Position numbers and translations under genes: made by a program
Notes under the pieces: generated by a model
What the model saw: the letters and a program-made list of their open reading frames with translations, nothing else
Databases searched by the model: none
What the model was told of the DNA's origin: nothing
Shown: one piece after another, positions 23,236 to 32,061 of the stretch
Layout: each line of letters begins with the position of its first letter
Position numbering within the stretch: position 1 is the first letter of the stretch
Source: an uncultured Porphyromonadaceae bacterium
GTDB lineage: Bacteria > Bacteroidota > Bacteroidia > Bacteroidales > Muribaculaceae
DNA: 32,112 bases
Direction: 5' to 3'
Assembly: GCA_947177405.1 (NCBI GenBank)
Contig: CAMWUJ010000034.1
Span: 1-32,112, forward strand

Positions 23236-24600
23236 CTATCTTATAGCTGCCTCATGAGTTAGAGCCAACGCCTTAGATGAATCCGAAGATGCGACAGCAA
23301 TAGCGATGGTTGTCTCGGAAGCACCGTCGGAAATGGTCTTAACTTCAATACCGTTTCTCCAAAGTGTATTGGAAAGACGTGGACCAAGACCGGTGATTCT
23401 CTTTATTGATTCACCAACCACTGCTATTATGGAAATCTCACCTTCACCTCTCACGCTTTTTACTTCGCCTTCCCTCAGTTCCTGAGAAAACTCCGACTGA
23501 AGATGTTTCACGCTTTTTGACAAATCCGCCTCCGGCACAACGACTGATAAAGAAGAGCCCTCCTCCGGTTGTTCCACCAGCAGAACACCTATTCCATTTC
23601 TTGACAGAGCATTGTAAGTTCGTGTATTTATCTCGGCAACATTTGAGGTTAAAGTACCCTCTATATTGATGAGTCCGCACTTTCCAAGCACAGAGACTCC
23701 CCTCACTGAAGGATTTCCTTCAGAATGGTCTGAAATAAATGTGCCCGGTGCTGAAGGATTGAAGGTATTAAGGATACGAATAGGAATATTTTTATGGAAT
23801 ACGGGATATATCGTAGGAGGATAAATCACTTTGGCACCATAGCTGCAAAGTTCCATACTCTCTACAAATGTCATCTCAGGTATCAGACGTGCGTCGTTTA
23901 CTATTCTTGGGTCGGTTGTAAGAAATCCATCCACGTCTGTCCAAATTTCAAGCTCTTCCCCATTGAGAGAGGCAGCAATCAACGCTGCGGTATAATCGCT
24001 CCCGCCTCGCCCTAAATTAGTAATCTCGTAAGTGTCGCGATCTCTGGAGATAAACCCTCCAAGCACACAATGACGTTTCAAAGGAAGGAGAAATTCTTTT
24101 CTTATCAGCTCGTCTGTCAGGCTACGGTCGGCAATATCTTTATTGAACCATCTTTCTGTCCTCATGAATTCAAGAGAGTCATGGTGTTCGGCATCATTGA
24201 GAATCCCGGCAACGATAATCGACGACATTCTCTCCCCATAACTCAACACAAGGTCGAGTGTTCGCTCCGGTAATGACTTTATGAGTGAAAGTCCCTTGAA
24301 GATATCACCAAGATCTTTCAAAAGAACCTTTACCTTCAGAGTCACCTCTTCTTTCTTTTCATCTTTCACCAAAGCGGAAATGATTTCAATATGACGTGAG
24401 GAGATCTGATCCATCTCCTCATCGATATCAGCTCCTCCTTCTGCAGCCATTCTTGCTGTGGCTATAAGACGATCAGTGAGTCCTCCCAAAGCCGAAACCA
24501 CAACAATGGCCGGCTCTGAAAGAGAATCAACGATATTTTTTACATTGGTCAGACTCTCGATAGTACCTACCGATGTCCCCCCAAATTTGAGTACTTTCAT
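23236..24600 (-). CDS. Aspartate kinase (monofunctional, ACT-regulated)
   Basis: Phosphorylates aspartate as the first step toward lysine, threonine and methionine. Seen: the ATP-binding opening MKVLKFGGTSVGT (K5), an RTLDLVLSYGERMSS segment near 110-124, the LGRGGSDYTAAL motif (about 198-209), the EIWTDVDGFLTTDPRIV motif (about 218-234), and two C-terminal ACT regions beginning near GKCGLINIEGTL and GEISIIAVVGES, which normally bind an end-product amino acid. There is no homoserine dehydrogenase domain, so it is not ThrA. 454 residues, close to LysC length. Which effector (lysine or other) it senses cannot be read directly. It has its own consensus promoter just inside and upstream of the SusD-like stop codon. 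Confidence 0.95.
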   Translation of the reverse strand: MKVLKFGGTSVGTIESLTNVKNIVDSLSEPAIVVVSALGGLTDRLIATARMAAEGGADIDEEMDQISSRHIEIISALVKDEKKEEVTLKVKVLLKDLGDIFKGLSLIKSLPERTLDLVLSYGERMSSIIVAGILNDAEHHDSLEFMRTERWFNKDIADRSLTDELIRKEFLLPLKRHCVLGGFISRDRDTYEITNLGRGGSDYTAALIAASLNGEELEIWTDVDGFLTTDPRIVNDARLIPEMTFVESMELCSYGAKVIYPPTIYPVFHKNIPIRILNTFNPSAPGTFISDHSEGNPSVRGVSVLGKCGLINIEGTLTSNVAEINTRTYNALSRNGIGVLLVEQPEEGSSLSVVVPEADLSKSVKHLQSEFSQELREGEVKSVRGEGEISIIAVVGESIKRITGLGPRLSNTLWRNGIEVKTISDGASETTIAIAVASSDSSKALALTHEAAIR

Positions 24601-24622
24601 ATTGCATGATTATAAACTATTG

Positions 24623-24654
24623 CAAAGTTAATAATCATTTGGTGAATAGCCAAA
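24623..24654 (-). promoter_or_regulatory. Promoter of the aspartokinase gene
   Basis: Minus-strand TTTG (24651-24654), a 20-base spacer, then TAACTTTG (24623-24630): an exact consensus match. The -33 box lies inside the last codons of the SusD-like gene, so the aspartokinase operon has its own start and need not depend on the SusC/D transcript. Confidence 0.8.
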
Positions 24655-26128
24655 GAGGTTGCTTGAAAATATAGTATCCGGCGCTGTTGCCGGTGCCGAA
24701 CGCCGCTGCCACATTAGGATTGCTCACCACATCACTGTTGCCGTAAGGCAAAGAATAGGGCCAGCGATTCTCACCATTATCACCCCCGTCTTTATTATTG
24801 GGATTGGTAAGATGGATATATTCCTCTCCGTTTGCCATGCACCGACGAAGATCATTATAGGTTTCTATCTGTTCATCGCGCGACTGGGAAAGATATTTTT
24901 GGACCATTATCTCCTTTAGGTCCGGTTTGTCGAATGATAAGACATACGAGTCCACATCGCTGTCCTCAATCGCAATTCGAGCACTGTTGGAATAGTCTCT
25001 CAAAGATGACCTCACTCCCTGTTTGAAATCTTCAGTGGCATCCATACCCAAGCGAGCTTTACACTCGGCCATTATAAATCTTAATGATGCTTCACTTAAT
25101 AAATGTATTGTCGCTGCTTCATTGCTTACCCATGCAGGCGCTCCTACATTATCAATTGTTGAAGCCAACGAAGAACCTGGAGCCGCGTAAAGAATTCCTG
25201 AATCAAAATAATCAGTGGCATAAATTGCAAGTCTGGGATCATTACGGACTTCCATAAGTTTTACTACCGTTTCCGAAGAACCTGAATAGTGCCGGCTTCT
25301 GAAGAATGCAGCCCAGGAATTGTCAGCATCTACTCCATTGAATATTGAAAGCTCCGCACCCGAAAAACCTTCACTAATTGCCGCTTCCGCAGATGCAAGT
25401 GCATTCTGAATATTTGTAGGAAATCGTACCGAGCCGTCAAGAAGGAGCCTGGCTTTAACTGCATAAGCCAAACCAAGCCATTTCTTTACATTTCCACCAT
25501 ACAGGATATCCTGAGCACCGCATGATGACTGGCTTCCGGAGATAGCTTTATTCAACGACTCTATAGCTTTATCAATCTCTGCCAAGAGTGACTGATATAT
25601 CTTTTCCTGGCTGTCGAGTTTTGGATTCTTGATTCCATCATTTAAGGCCTCACTAAAGGGAATATCTCCATGCAATTCTGTAAGAGCCTGAAATCCCAAC
25701 ACTTTCAAGACACGAGCCATGCCAAGAAGATCCTCCTGACCCTTGTTGACTCCATTCTCGCATTTATCAATAATCTGGGAAATATTCAGTAAATTATGGT
25801 AAGTATTATTCCATTCGTTATTGAAAGTGGTTGGAGCTGCGGTCACGATAGGATCGCGCATCTCCGCATACATCATCTGGGCGCCACCGTCTCCGAAAAT
25901 TTGCTCGGTATATGAAGCCACAGTCCATGAATAGAGGCCACCGTAGGTGGTAAACGCCATCGACATAATGGCATTGGTCAGCTGAAATCGGGCGTCCACC
26001 GAGCTCACCGGAGGATTGGATGTATTTTTGTTTATGTCATCCATAATTGATTCAGTGCATCCTGTGAATCCCACCGCAGCTATCAATGTCGCTAAAAGAT
26101 ATATTGTATAAGAGATATTCCTTTTCAT
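24635..26128 (-). CDS. SusD/RagB-like outer-membrane lipoprotein (SusD-like_2 type)
   Basis: Surface-exposed partner of the adjacent SusC-like transporter; binds the ligand and closes over the barrel. Seen: a signal peptide with lipobox GFTGC (Cys at about 24), followed by an acidic start (TESIMDDINKN) that resembles surface-export signals of Bacteroidota lipoproteins. The body is helix-rich: NEWNNTYHNLLNISQIIDKC (about 103-122), then ARVLKVLGFQALTELHGDIP with TPR-like helices, and a late SQSRDEQIETYNDLRRCM. 497 residues. The order and 32-bp spacing after SusC are standard. The ligand is unknown; no glycoside hydrolase, peptidase or sulfatase is next to the pair, so peptide, glycan or cofactor substrates all remain open. 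Confidence 0.92.
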   Translation of the reverse strand: MKRNISYTIYLLATLIAAVGFTGCTESIMDDINKNTSNPPVSSVDARFQLTNAIMSMAFTTYGGLYSWTVASYTEQIFGDGGAQMMYAEMRDPIVTAAPTTFNNEWNNTYHNLLNISQIIDKCENGVNKGQEDLLGMARVLKVLGFQALTELHGDIPFSEALNDGIKNPKLDSQEKIYQSLLAEIDKAIESLNKAISGSQSSCGAQDILYGGNVKKWLGLAYAVKARLLLDGSVRFPTNIQNALASAEAAISEGFSGAELSIFNGVDADNSWAAFFRSRHYSGSSETVVKLMEVRNDPRLAIYATDYFDSGILYAAPGSSLASTIDNVGAPAWVSNEAATIHLLSEASLRFIMAECKARLGMDATEDFKQGVRSSLRDYSNSARIAIEDSDVDSYVLSFDKPDLKEIMVQKYLSQSRDEQIETYNDLRRCMANGEEYIHLTNPNNKDGGDNGENRWPYSLPYGNSDVVSNPNVAAAFGTGNSAGYYIFKQPLWLFTK

Positions 26129-26160
26129 TGCAATACGTTTTAAATGCTTGACACAACGTT

Positions 26161-29109
26161 TTAAAAAGTAACTTTAAATCCACCTCCTATGCTTGTGGTA
26201 GCCGGCATGGAGAATCTTTCAAAATAACCTCCCATGTTTCCGTTTCCTTGTGATGACTCGGGATCGAAATTAGGTAGTTTGCTCCATAAAAGCACATTAT
26301 GTGCAAAGGCAAAGATATCGAAGTTGAAATTTCCGAATTTGGGTAGTCGGTAGGTAAGTGTTATGTCGCGAAGCTTCACAAAACTCATATCATATACTCC
26401 CGATTCCGTGATGGCATAATATGCCTGATAATATTTCTGACGATCCACCTCCACAGTATTCTTTTCTCCCGTGGCAACATCTATTCCTTCTGCCACAAAG
26501 GTGCCTTCATGCCAGGGAATAGATTCCTTTGTGGCACCTACATAATTCAGAGTCATATTTGTTCCATGATACATATTTCCACCCTTTTGCCAGCTAAGGG
26601 ATGCAGCAATACTGATTCTTTTCCAACGTCCGTTAAGGTTGAAACCTGAAATAAAATCGGGCGCACAATCAGCTATACATATACTTCCTGCAGTTGCAAC
26701 CGGCAAACCCTTTGATAAAAGAAGTTCTCCATTTTCCGCCCTCTGGAAAGCAGTGCCATAAATGCTCGGGTATGTATGGCCTTCCTCAGCGCGAATTTGA
26801 GGCGAAGTGAATCCGCCAAGCATGATCGATTCCACTCCGGGAGCAAGAGATACCACTTTATTATCTAAAGTGGACAGATTCATCCCGACATTCAACTCAT
26901 AATCCGGATGTCTGAGTATCGTACCAGAGATTTCAATCTCATTTGACCATGTGCAGATCCGCCCTGCATTTGAAAGCATATACCGATATCCTGTTGATCC
27001 GGCGGAAGGAATGGAAAATATCTGATCTTTCACATCCTGATAAGCCATTGTATATCCGATCTTAAGACGGTGGTCAAACATTTCAAGATCTAATCCCCAT
27101 TCGATATTACGGGTATTCTGAGGACGAAGGTTGGGATCATATACCTGCTGATATGGCACGTATGAATCCAATCCGTTGATAGGATAAACTACCGGACTAT
27201 ATGTAAACATTCCCCCTGAATAGGTTGGAACAATCATATAATTTTCCTTATAACTGCCTCCCTGCCCCACTTCGGCAAAAGACACTCTCAGTTTTCCAAA
27301 ATCAAGCACACTTCCTGCACGAAATGCGGGAAGTTCGGTAAATACCCAAGCCAAAGAGACCGAAGGGTAGAAGAACGTGCGGTGATTTCGAGGCATCGAA
27401 GAAACAATATCGCTTCTTCCTGTGGCATTGAGGTAGATCATGGATTTCCATGCCAACGAGAGTGATCCGAAGAAACCTACGGTTCTTGACCGAGAGATAT
27501 ATTCATGACTCGTATATACAGTGGCGTTTCCCATAGTAGGCAATCCAAAGAAACTAAAGTTACTACCTGTGTAACTTCGCCAACGGTTATTTCTATTTTC
27601 TATTTCCGAACCAATCATGGCATCGAAATCGAAATCCTCTCCAAATAAAGCATTATAATTGGCAGTGAGAAGATTATTGAATATATTCTTGGTCACACCG
27701 TAATTGCTTATTGAACCTCCGTTGCTCCCTGCCGATCCCTTCTCCAATACATCTGAATCGGATGTGGTATATACATCAAGTCCGGCTTGCTCACGGATAC
27801 GGAGACTCATGTCGTTCTCGGCTCCGAATTTAAGCAGATACTCGAGATATGCATTTCCGAATCCCCTTACGGTATGCTGATAGTACTCATTATTCGCGAG
27901 TTCCCAATAAGGATTGTCATATACTGTCGGTCGGTAAGAAACCTGTTTGGTAGGGTCACCGGGAACATGATAAGGAGTACCCTTCAGATCATATTCTGCA
28001 GGTGCCTGATACACCGTATTTACAATTGCATTGTTAGCCGTCGGTGCTGAATGAATTGAACTGCTCACAAAATTTGCTGAGAATCCTGTTTTCCAACTTT
28101 TTGACAAAGTCCAATCCACAAGGCCTCTTACGTTCCAACGATTCATATCGGTGGTAGGGACAACCCCGGACTGATACGTATTGTTTATGCCGAAAGAATA
28201 GGTTGCATTCTCCAATGCCTGGGTTATGGAGAAAGAAGTATTTTCTGTGAAACCGGTATTGAAAAAATCACCGATATTGTCATGGATTGCAGGCGTCACC
28301 CAAGGATCAAGACCGGCCTGCTCAAGTTTTGGATTGTAATATTTTCCCGGGTGTCCCTGACTGTTACCTCCATATTTTGAATCGTCAGGAAGCGAAGAGA
28401 TGAGCGGTCCCCAATTACTTGCGGCGTTGGGATCGAAGGCACTCAATTTTGTACCTTGAGAATAAAGATCCTGTGGATGAAATCTTCGGCTCAAGATTTC
28501 GGCAGAGAGATTTGTGGAGAAAGTCACTGTTGGACGATTTTCCTTTTTTCTTGCACGCTTTGTGGTTATTATCACCACACCGTTTGATGCGCGGATTCCA
28601 TATAAGGCGGATGCCGCTTGCCCTTTTAGAAAACTGATTGACTCGATATCCTCGGGATTGAAATCTATACTTCTGTCGGCAAGGTTGGCACCTCGCGTGG
28701 AATTACCGGTGCTGTAGTCAGGATTGGCTGCCACCGGCATACCATCAATCACATATAACGGACGGTTACTGTCAGAGAAAGACCGTGCACCTCGGATCAC
28801 AACCTGTGCCGATGCACCGGGACTACCGGAAGATGGTCGGATATCCACTCCGGAAACCTTTCCCTGTATAGCGCCACTGATTGAGGTGGCACCATTTATA
28901 TTTAGATCCGAACCATCCAGATTACTCACAGAATAACCCAGACCCTTGCGCTCCTTATTTATTCCCAGAGCCGTAACCACCACCTCATCGAGAGTGGCAT
29001 TAAATGAATCCTTATTCAGACTGTCTTTCAATTCCGGATTTTGGGCATAGATGGAAAAAGATGTGGAAAAAAATAAGGAGGAAAGAAGAAAAATAGATTT
29101 TTGTTTCAT
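26161..29109 (-). CDS. SusC/RagA-like TonB-dependent outer-membrane transporter
   Basis: 22-strand barrel that imports large ligands with energy from TonB. Seen from Met 1 at 29109: a signal peptide (KSIFLLSSLFFSTSFSIYAQ), a short linker, the TonB box region LDEVVVTALGI (about 40-50), a plug domain with the SusC pattern INGATSISGAIQGKVSGVDI and the RGxxSxSxxxxPLYVIDGMP signature, a long barrel, and a terminal strand ending in Phe (GGGFKVTF). 982 residues. Odd: the carboxypeptidase-regulatory-like domain of about 80 residues, usual between signal peptide and TonB box in SusC proteins, is absent. An in-frame ATG at 29187 would add 26 residues but lies upstream of the predicted transcription start, so 29109 is chosen. 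Confidence 0.95.
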   Translation of the reverse strand: MKQKSIFLLSSLFFSTSFSIYAQNPELKDSLNKDSFNATLDEVVVTALGINKERKGLGYSVSNLDGSDLNINGATSISGAIQGKVSGVDIRPSSGSPGASAQVVIRGARSFSDSNRPLYVIDGMPVAANPDYSTGNSTRGANLADRSIDFNPEDIESISFLKGQAASALYGIRASNGVVIITTKRARKKENRPTVTFSTNLSAEILSRRFHPQDLYSQGTKLSAFDPNAASNWGPLISSLPDDSKYGGNSQGHPGKYYNPKLEQAGLDPWVTPAIHDNIGDFFNTGFTENTSFSITQALENATYSFGINNTYQSGVVPTTDMNRWNVRGLVDWTLSKSWKTGFSANFVSSSIHSAPTANNAIVNTVYQAPAEYDLKGTPYHVPGDPTKQVSYRPTVYDNPYWELANNEYYQHTVRGFGNAYLEYLLKFGAENDMSLRIREQAGLDVYTTSDSDVLEKGSAGSNGGSISNYGVTKNIFNNLLTANYNALFGEDFDFDAMIGSEIENRNNRWRSYTGSNFSFFGLPTMGNATVYTSHEYISRSRTVGFFGSLSLAWKSMIYLNATGRSDIVSSMPRNHRTFFYPSVSLAWVFTELPAFRAGSVLDFGKLRVSFAEVGQGGSYKENYMIVPTYSGGMFTYSPVVYPINGLDSYVPYQQVYDPNLRPQNTRNIEWGLDLEMFDHRLKIGYTMAYQDVKDQIFSIPSAGSTGYRYMLSNAGRICTWSNEIEISGTILRHPDYELNVGMNLSTLDNKVVSLAPGVESIMLGGFTSPQIRAEEGHTYPSIYGTAFQRAENGELLLSKGLPVATAGSICIADCAPDFISGFNLNGRWKRISIAASLSWQKGGNMYHGTNMTLNYVGATKESIPWHEGTFVAEGIDVATGEKNTVEVDRQKYYQAYYAITESGVYDMSFVKLRDITLTYRLPKFGNFNFDIFAFAHNVLLWSKLPNFDPESSQGNGNMGGYFERFSMPATTSIGGGFKVTF

Positions 29110-29135
29110 TGAATCGTTATAATGTAATCGTTTCG

Positions 29136-29167
29136 CAAATTTAACAAATCCAACGAAATAAGCCAAA
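29136..29167 (-). promoter_or_regulatory. Promoter of the SusC/D-like operon
   Basis: Minus-strand TTTG (29164-29167), a 20-base spacer, then TAAATTTG (29136-29143): an exact consensus match. Transcription would begin near 29130, leaving a leader of about 20 bases. No ECF sigma/anti-sigma pair or SusR-type gene is beside it. Confidence 0.8.
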
Positions 29168-29229
29168 ATTTTATTAAAATATTTCAAATTTTTTATTAAT
29201 AGTAATTGAGAAAAGAAGATTTTTTTCTT

Positions 29230-29237
29230 TTAATTTG
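29230..29237 (+). promoter_or_regulatory. Possible -7 box for the DUF2156 gene
   Basis: TTAATTTG has one mismatch to TAnnTTTG, with ATTG about 21 bases upstream as a near -33 box, 44 bases before the ATG at 29282. Tentative. Confidence 0.3.
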
Positions 29238-29281
29238 TTTATTATGTAAATCAGAATGAAAAACACACAAATAAAAAGGTT

Positions 29282-30247
29282 ATGAAAACTTCCACTATTG
29301 ATACCCGTTCTATATCCATATTAAAACTGCTGGAACCCCTCAGTTTGCAGGATTCAAACACTTTGTCTTTCCGACCGGCGACTCTTGACTGTATAGGAAT
29401 TTTAAAAGAATATATCGATCGATACCCGTCACGTTCTTGCGATTTCTCTATAGGGGGCATATTGTTATGGGCTGATTATTTTCACTATTCTTTTGCTGAA
29501 TATTCAGACACTCTTTTCCTTAAAGGAGAAGATGATCACGGTGTATTCTTTCATCAGCCGCTCGGAGCTTTATCCCCGGAAGAAGGGATGTCGATAATTC
29601 GAGATTACTGCAGTTCGAACCATCTGCTTCCAAGGATAATCATACCCGGAGAATGTGATGTTGACAATATTGATGAATATGAATCTTCCCATGATGTATA
29701 TCTCCCCGACTGGAGAGAATATATGTATAATATAGAGCAATTCCTTCGTTTCTCCGGAAAGAAAATGGAAAAGAAGAGGAATCATCTCAACTATTTCATG
29801 AATCACTTCGCTGACTACGAAATGGAAATTCTTGATGGAAGCAGAACCCAAAAGGATCAGTTAGTGGAATTTAATGAAAAATTCAACCTGTATCATAAGG
29901 ATGGTGATACCTTCGATTATGAAAGCAATGCCATCGGAAGAGCCATAGAGGAGTATGAACGCTATCCTTTCTTTGGTCTCCTGATCCGCTATGAAGGCCA
30001 CATAATTGGATACACTTTCGGAGAAGCAGTGGGCGATACCTTCATAATACATGCGGAGAAAGGAGATATCGAATACAGAGGAGTCTATCAGGCATTATCC
30101 TCGCTGCTTAGCCGGGAAGTAGCAGAGATATATCCCGAAATAAGATATCTCAATCGTGAGGATGACATGGGAAATGACTATTTGAGACAAAGTAAATTAT
30201 CTTATCACCCAACAAAATTTATTGCAAAGTGGGAGATTTCCGCATAA
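29282..30247 (+). CDS. DUF2156 / phosphatidylglycerol lysyltransferase C-terminal domain protein
   Basis: Two-lobed GNAT-like fold resembling the catalytic domain of MprF/LPG synthases, which pass an aminoacyl group from tRNA to lipid; in stand-alone form the reaction is not established. Seen: N-terminal LSFRPATLDCIGILKEYIDR, then CDFSIGGILLWADYFHYSFA (about 53-72, the typical DUF2156 Cys-Asp-Phe-Ser and Trp pattern), the KKMEKKRNHLNYF segment (about 159-171) and the acyl-CoA-fold-like GHIIGYTFGEAVGDTFIIHAEKG (about 235-257). The C-terminal LNREDDMGNDYLRQSKLSYHP is also family-like. 321 residues, no transmembrane helices, so it lacks the flippase part of MprF. It lies upstream of a polyprenol-phosphate glycosyltransferase gene, so a membrane-lipid role is an inference. 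Confidence 0.85.
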   Translation: MKTSTIDTRSISILKLLEPLSLQDSNTLSFRPATLDCIGILKEYIDRYPSRSCDFSIGGILLWADYFHYSFAEYSDTLFLKGEDDHGVFFHQPLGALSPEEGMSIIRDYCSSNHLLPRIIIPGECDVDNIDEYESSHDVYLPDWREYMYNIEQFLRFSGKKMEKKRNHLNYFMNHFADYEMEILDGSRTQKDQLVEFNEKFNLYHKDGDTFDYESNAIGRAIEEYERYPFFGLLIRYEGHIIGYTFGEAVGDTFIIHAEKGDIEYRGVYQALSSLLSREVAEIYPEIRYLNREDDMGNDYLRQSKLSYHPTKFIAKWEISA

Positions 30248-30252
30248 TTTGT

Positions 30253-30260
30253 TAACTTTG
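30253..30260 (+). promoter_or_regulatory. -7 box for the GT2 gene
   Basis: TAACTTTG is an exact TAnnTTTG match, 33 bases before the ATG at 30293. No TTTG is found at the right distance upstream (GTGG is there instead), so the promoter call rests on the -7 box. Confidence 0.45.
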
Positions 30261-30292
30261 CAGTCTCAAAATAACTATCAATTCGAGGAAAC

Positions 30293-31030
30293 ATGAGCGA
30301 CGTTCTTGTAATTATTCCGACATATAATGAAATTGAGAACATCTCCAACATAATAGACGCTGTTATGAATCTCCCTGAGAGATTTGATGTATTGGTAATT
30401 GACGATGCATCACCTGATGGAACACAGGATGCGGTGCGAACGAAGATGACTCAATATTCAGGACGTGTATTTTTGGAGTGTCGCACCGGTAAACTCGGTC
30501 TTGGCACAGCATATATTCACGGATTCAAGTGGGCATTAGACAAAGGTTATGATTATGTTATTGAGATGGATGCTGATTTCTCGCATAATCCCAACGACCT
30601 CCCTCGGCTTTATGAGGAATGTAAACTTAATGACGCGGATATGGCGATTGGATCGCGTTATATAACAGGAGTAAATGTTGTGAATTGGCCGATGGGACGT
30701 GTCTTGATGTCATATTTCGCCTCTGCTTATGTCAGATTTGTGACACGCATGAAACTACGAGACTCTACAGCCGGTTTTGTATGCTATCGACGCAGAGTTC
30801 TGGAAGCTATAAATCTTGACAAAATAAAATTTAAGGGTTATGCTTTTCAGATTGAAATGAAATTCAAGACTCATTTCCTCAAATTCAAGATTGTGGAGGT
30901 GCCTATTGTTTTCGTAAATCGTCAGTTAGGCACATCCAAAATGAACTCCTCCATCTTTGGAGAAGCTCTCTTCGGTGTTTTGTCGCTGAAGCTCAACAGT
31001 ATCTTCAATAAGAAGAAATTCATAGAATAA
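30293..31030 (+). CDS. GT2 glycosyltransferase, polyprenol monophosphomannose synthase-like
   Basis: GT-A fold enzyme of the dolichol-phosphate mannose synthase type, which transfers a sugar from a nucleotide donor to polyprenyl phosphate on the cytoplasmic face of the membrane. Seen: VLVIIPTYNEIENI (4-17), VLVIDDASPDGT (34-45), GLGTAYIHGFKWAL, the metal-binding DADFSHNP (Asp-Ala-Asp), GSRYITG, and the late RDSTAGFVCYRR and FKGYAFQIEMKF motifs of the DPM1 group. 245 residues with no C-terminal membrane helices, like the soluble eukaryote-type DPM1. The sugar could be mannose or glucose. Its product is used in Bacteroidota protein O-glycosylation or lipid modification, but the acceptor is not shown here. 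Confidence 0.92.
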   Translation: MSDVLVIIPTYNEIENISNIIDAVMNLPERFDVLVIDDASPDGTQDAVRTKMTQYSGRVFLECRTGKLGLGTAYIHGFKWALDKGYDYVIEMDADFSHNPNDLPRLYEECKLNDADMAIGSRYITGVNVVNWPMGRVLMSYFASAYVRFVTRMKLRDSTAGFVCYRRRVLEAINLDKIKFKGYAFQIEMKFKTHFLKFKIVEVPIVFVNRQLGTSKMNSSIFGEALFGVLSLKLNSIFNKKKFIE

Positions 31031-31033
31031 ACA

Positions 31034-31075
31034 TATAGACTGTCATTCTTTCTTTTCTTTTCAACACAGTCTATA
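31034..31075 (+). terminator. Possible terminator after the GT2 gene
   Basis: TATAGACTGT (31034-31043) and ACAGTCTATA (31066-31075) are exact reverse complements around a 22-base loop that is almost all pyrimidine, followed by an AT-rich stretch. The long loop makes it weaker than a typical terminator. Confidence 0.45.
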
Positions 31076-31128
31076 CTATATATTTTAAATTTACCCGATT
31101 GCCATCCATTTGAGTAATCCGATCTCTT

Positions 31129-32061
31129 ATGGAGGTTTCGGTATTTGACAAGCCACATAGCATCATGAAGAAAATTGAATGGACAAAAATCGAAGCGTTC
31201 TACGACGACAGAACAAATATAGAGAAGGAATTTGAAACGGAATATGGAAATCTTATTTCGTTGGCTTTAGTTGTGTTGCCTGATCATCCGGAGAACCCGG
31301 ATAATTCTCGTTTCACTTTGTCATTGGTAAACGATTCCAATTACTATCTTTCCTTCTGCATATTAAGTGATATGAGCCACACTTCCTCTCTTCTTTACCG
31401 AGGAGTGATTGAGCCCAATATTTCACAAGACCTCGCCACACTTAGATTGGAAGGATTCTCAATGCTACAAGAAGTAAGAATCCAAGCTTTTGCTTTCAAG
31501 GTGAATAAACTTTTCGAGTGCCAGCCAATCATTGACAGCGTGATTCCTTTCGATACAGATACTTTAAGAAAAGCATCTTCTTATACTCCGGGACTATATT
31601 CCGACCAAAAAGTGAAAGAATTGATGATTATTAAAGATGGAAAGCCGGTGAGTCAAAGAATTGAAGGAATCAATGAGCTCGTATCTGCTTCTTCATCACT
31701 CTCCACGGTTGGCCGAAGAAGAAAGAAGGCCGATAATCCTAATCGTCTTCTCGATGATTTGGAAATCGACCTCCATATTAGCGAACTGGTAGATTCTACC
31801 ATTGGAATGGATAACTACTCCATGCTTCAACTTCAACTCGATGAAGTGAGAAAGACCATGAACCTTCACTCAAAAAGAATAGGCCAAAAAATCATATTCA
31901 TTCATGGCAAGGGTGACGGTGTGCTAAGAAATGAAGTACGTAAACTTTTAGGTAAGGAATATCCCTCATGCACAGTGGAAGACGCGTCTTTCCGGAAATA
32001 TGGGTTTGGAGCAACTTCCGTAGTTATTCATCGCAATCCCTCGTCACAAAAAGGGCATTAA
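31129..32061 (+). CDS. DUF2027/Smr domain protein
   Basis: Smr domains, as in MutS2, are nucleic-acid nuclease or ribosome-collision domains. Seen: a beta-rich N-terminal region (about 15-150, with SLALVVLPDHPENPDNSRFT and the following FTLSLVNDSNYYLSFCILS) typical of the Bacteroidota DUF2027 proteins, a basic linker with GRRRKKADN (about 195-203), and a C-terminal Smr domain with LEIDLHISELVD (the D-L-H motif), IIFIHGKGDGVLRNEV (HGKG motif) and FGATSVVI. 310 residues; many relatives carry an extra N-terminal SH3-like domain that is missing here. ATG at 31165 (MKKIEWTK) is an alternative start. The stop codon touches a hairpin-repeat copy beginning at 32058. Confidence 0.86.
   Translation: MEVSVFDKPHSIMKKIEWTKIEAFYDDRTNIEKEFETEYGNLISLALVVLPDHPENPDNSRFTLSLVNDSNYYLSFCILSDMSHTSSLLYRGVIEPNISQDLATLRLEGFSMLQEVRIQAFAFKVNKLFECQPIIDSVIPFDTDTLRKASSYTPGLYSDQKVKELMIIKDGKPVSQRIEGINELVSASSSLSTVGRRRKKADNPNRLLDDLEIDLHISELVDSTIGMDNYSMLQLQLDEVRKTMNLHSKRIGQKIIFIHGKGDGVLRNEVRKLLGKEYPSCTVEDASFRKYGFGATSVVIHRNPSSQKGH

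Noticed and set aside
26135-26165. Direct repeat ACGTTTTAAA at the SusC/SusD junction (26135-26144 and 26156-26165)
   Set aside because: Two 10-base copies in AT-rich sequence, one spanning the SusC stop codon; too little to support a regulatory site.
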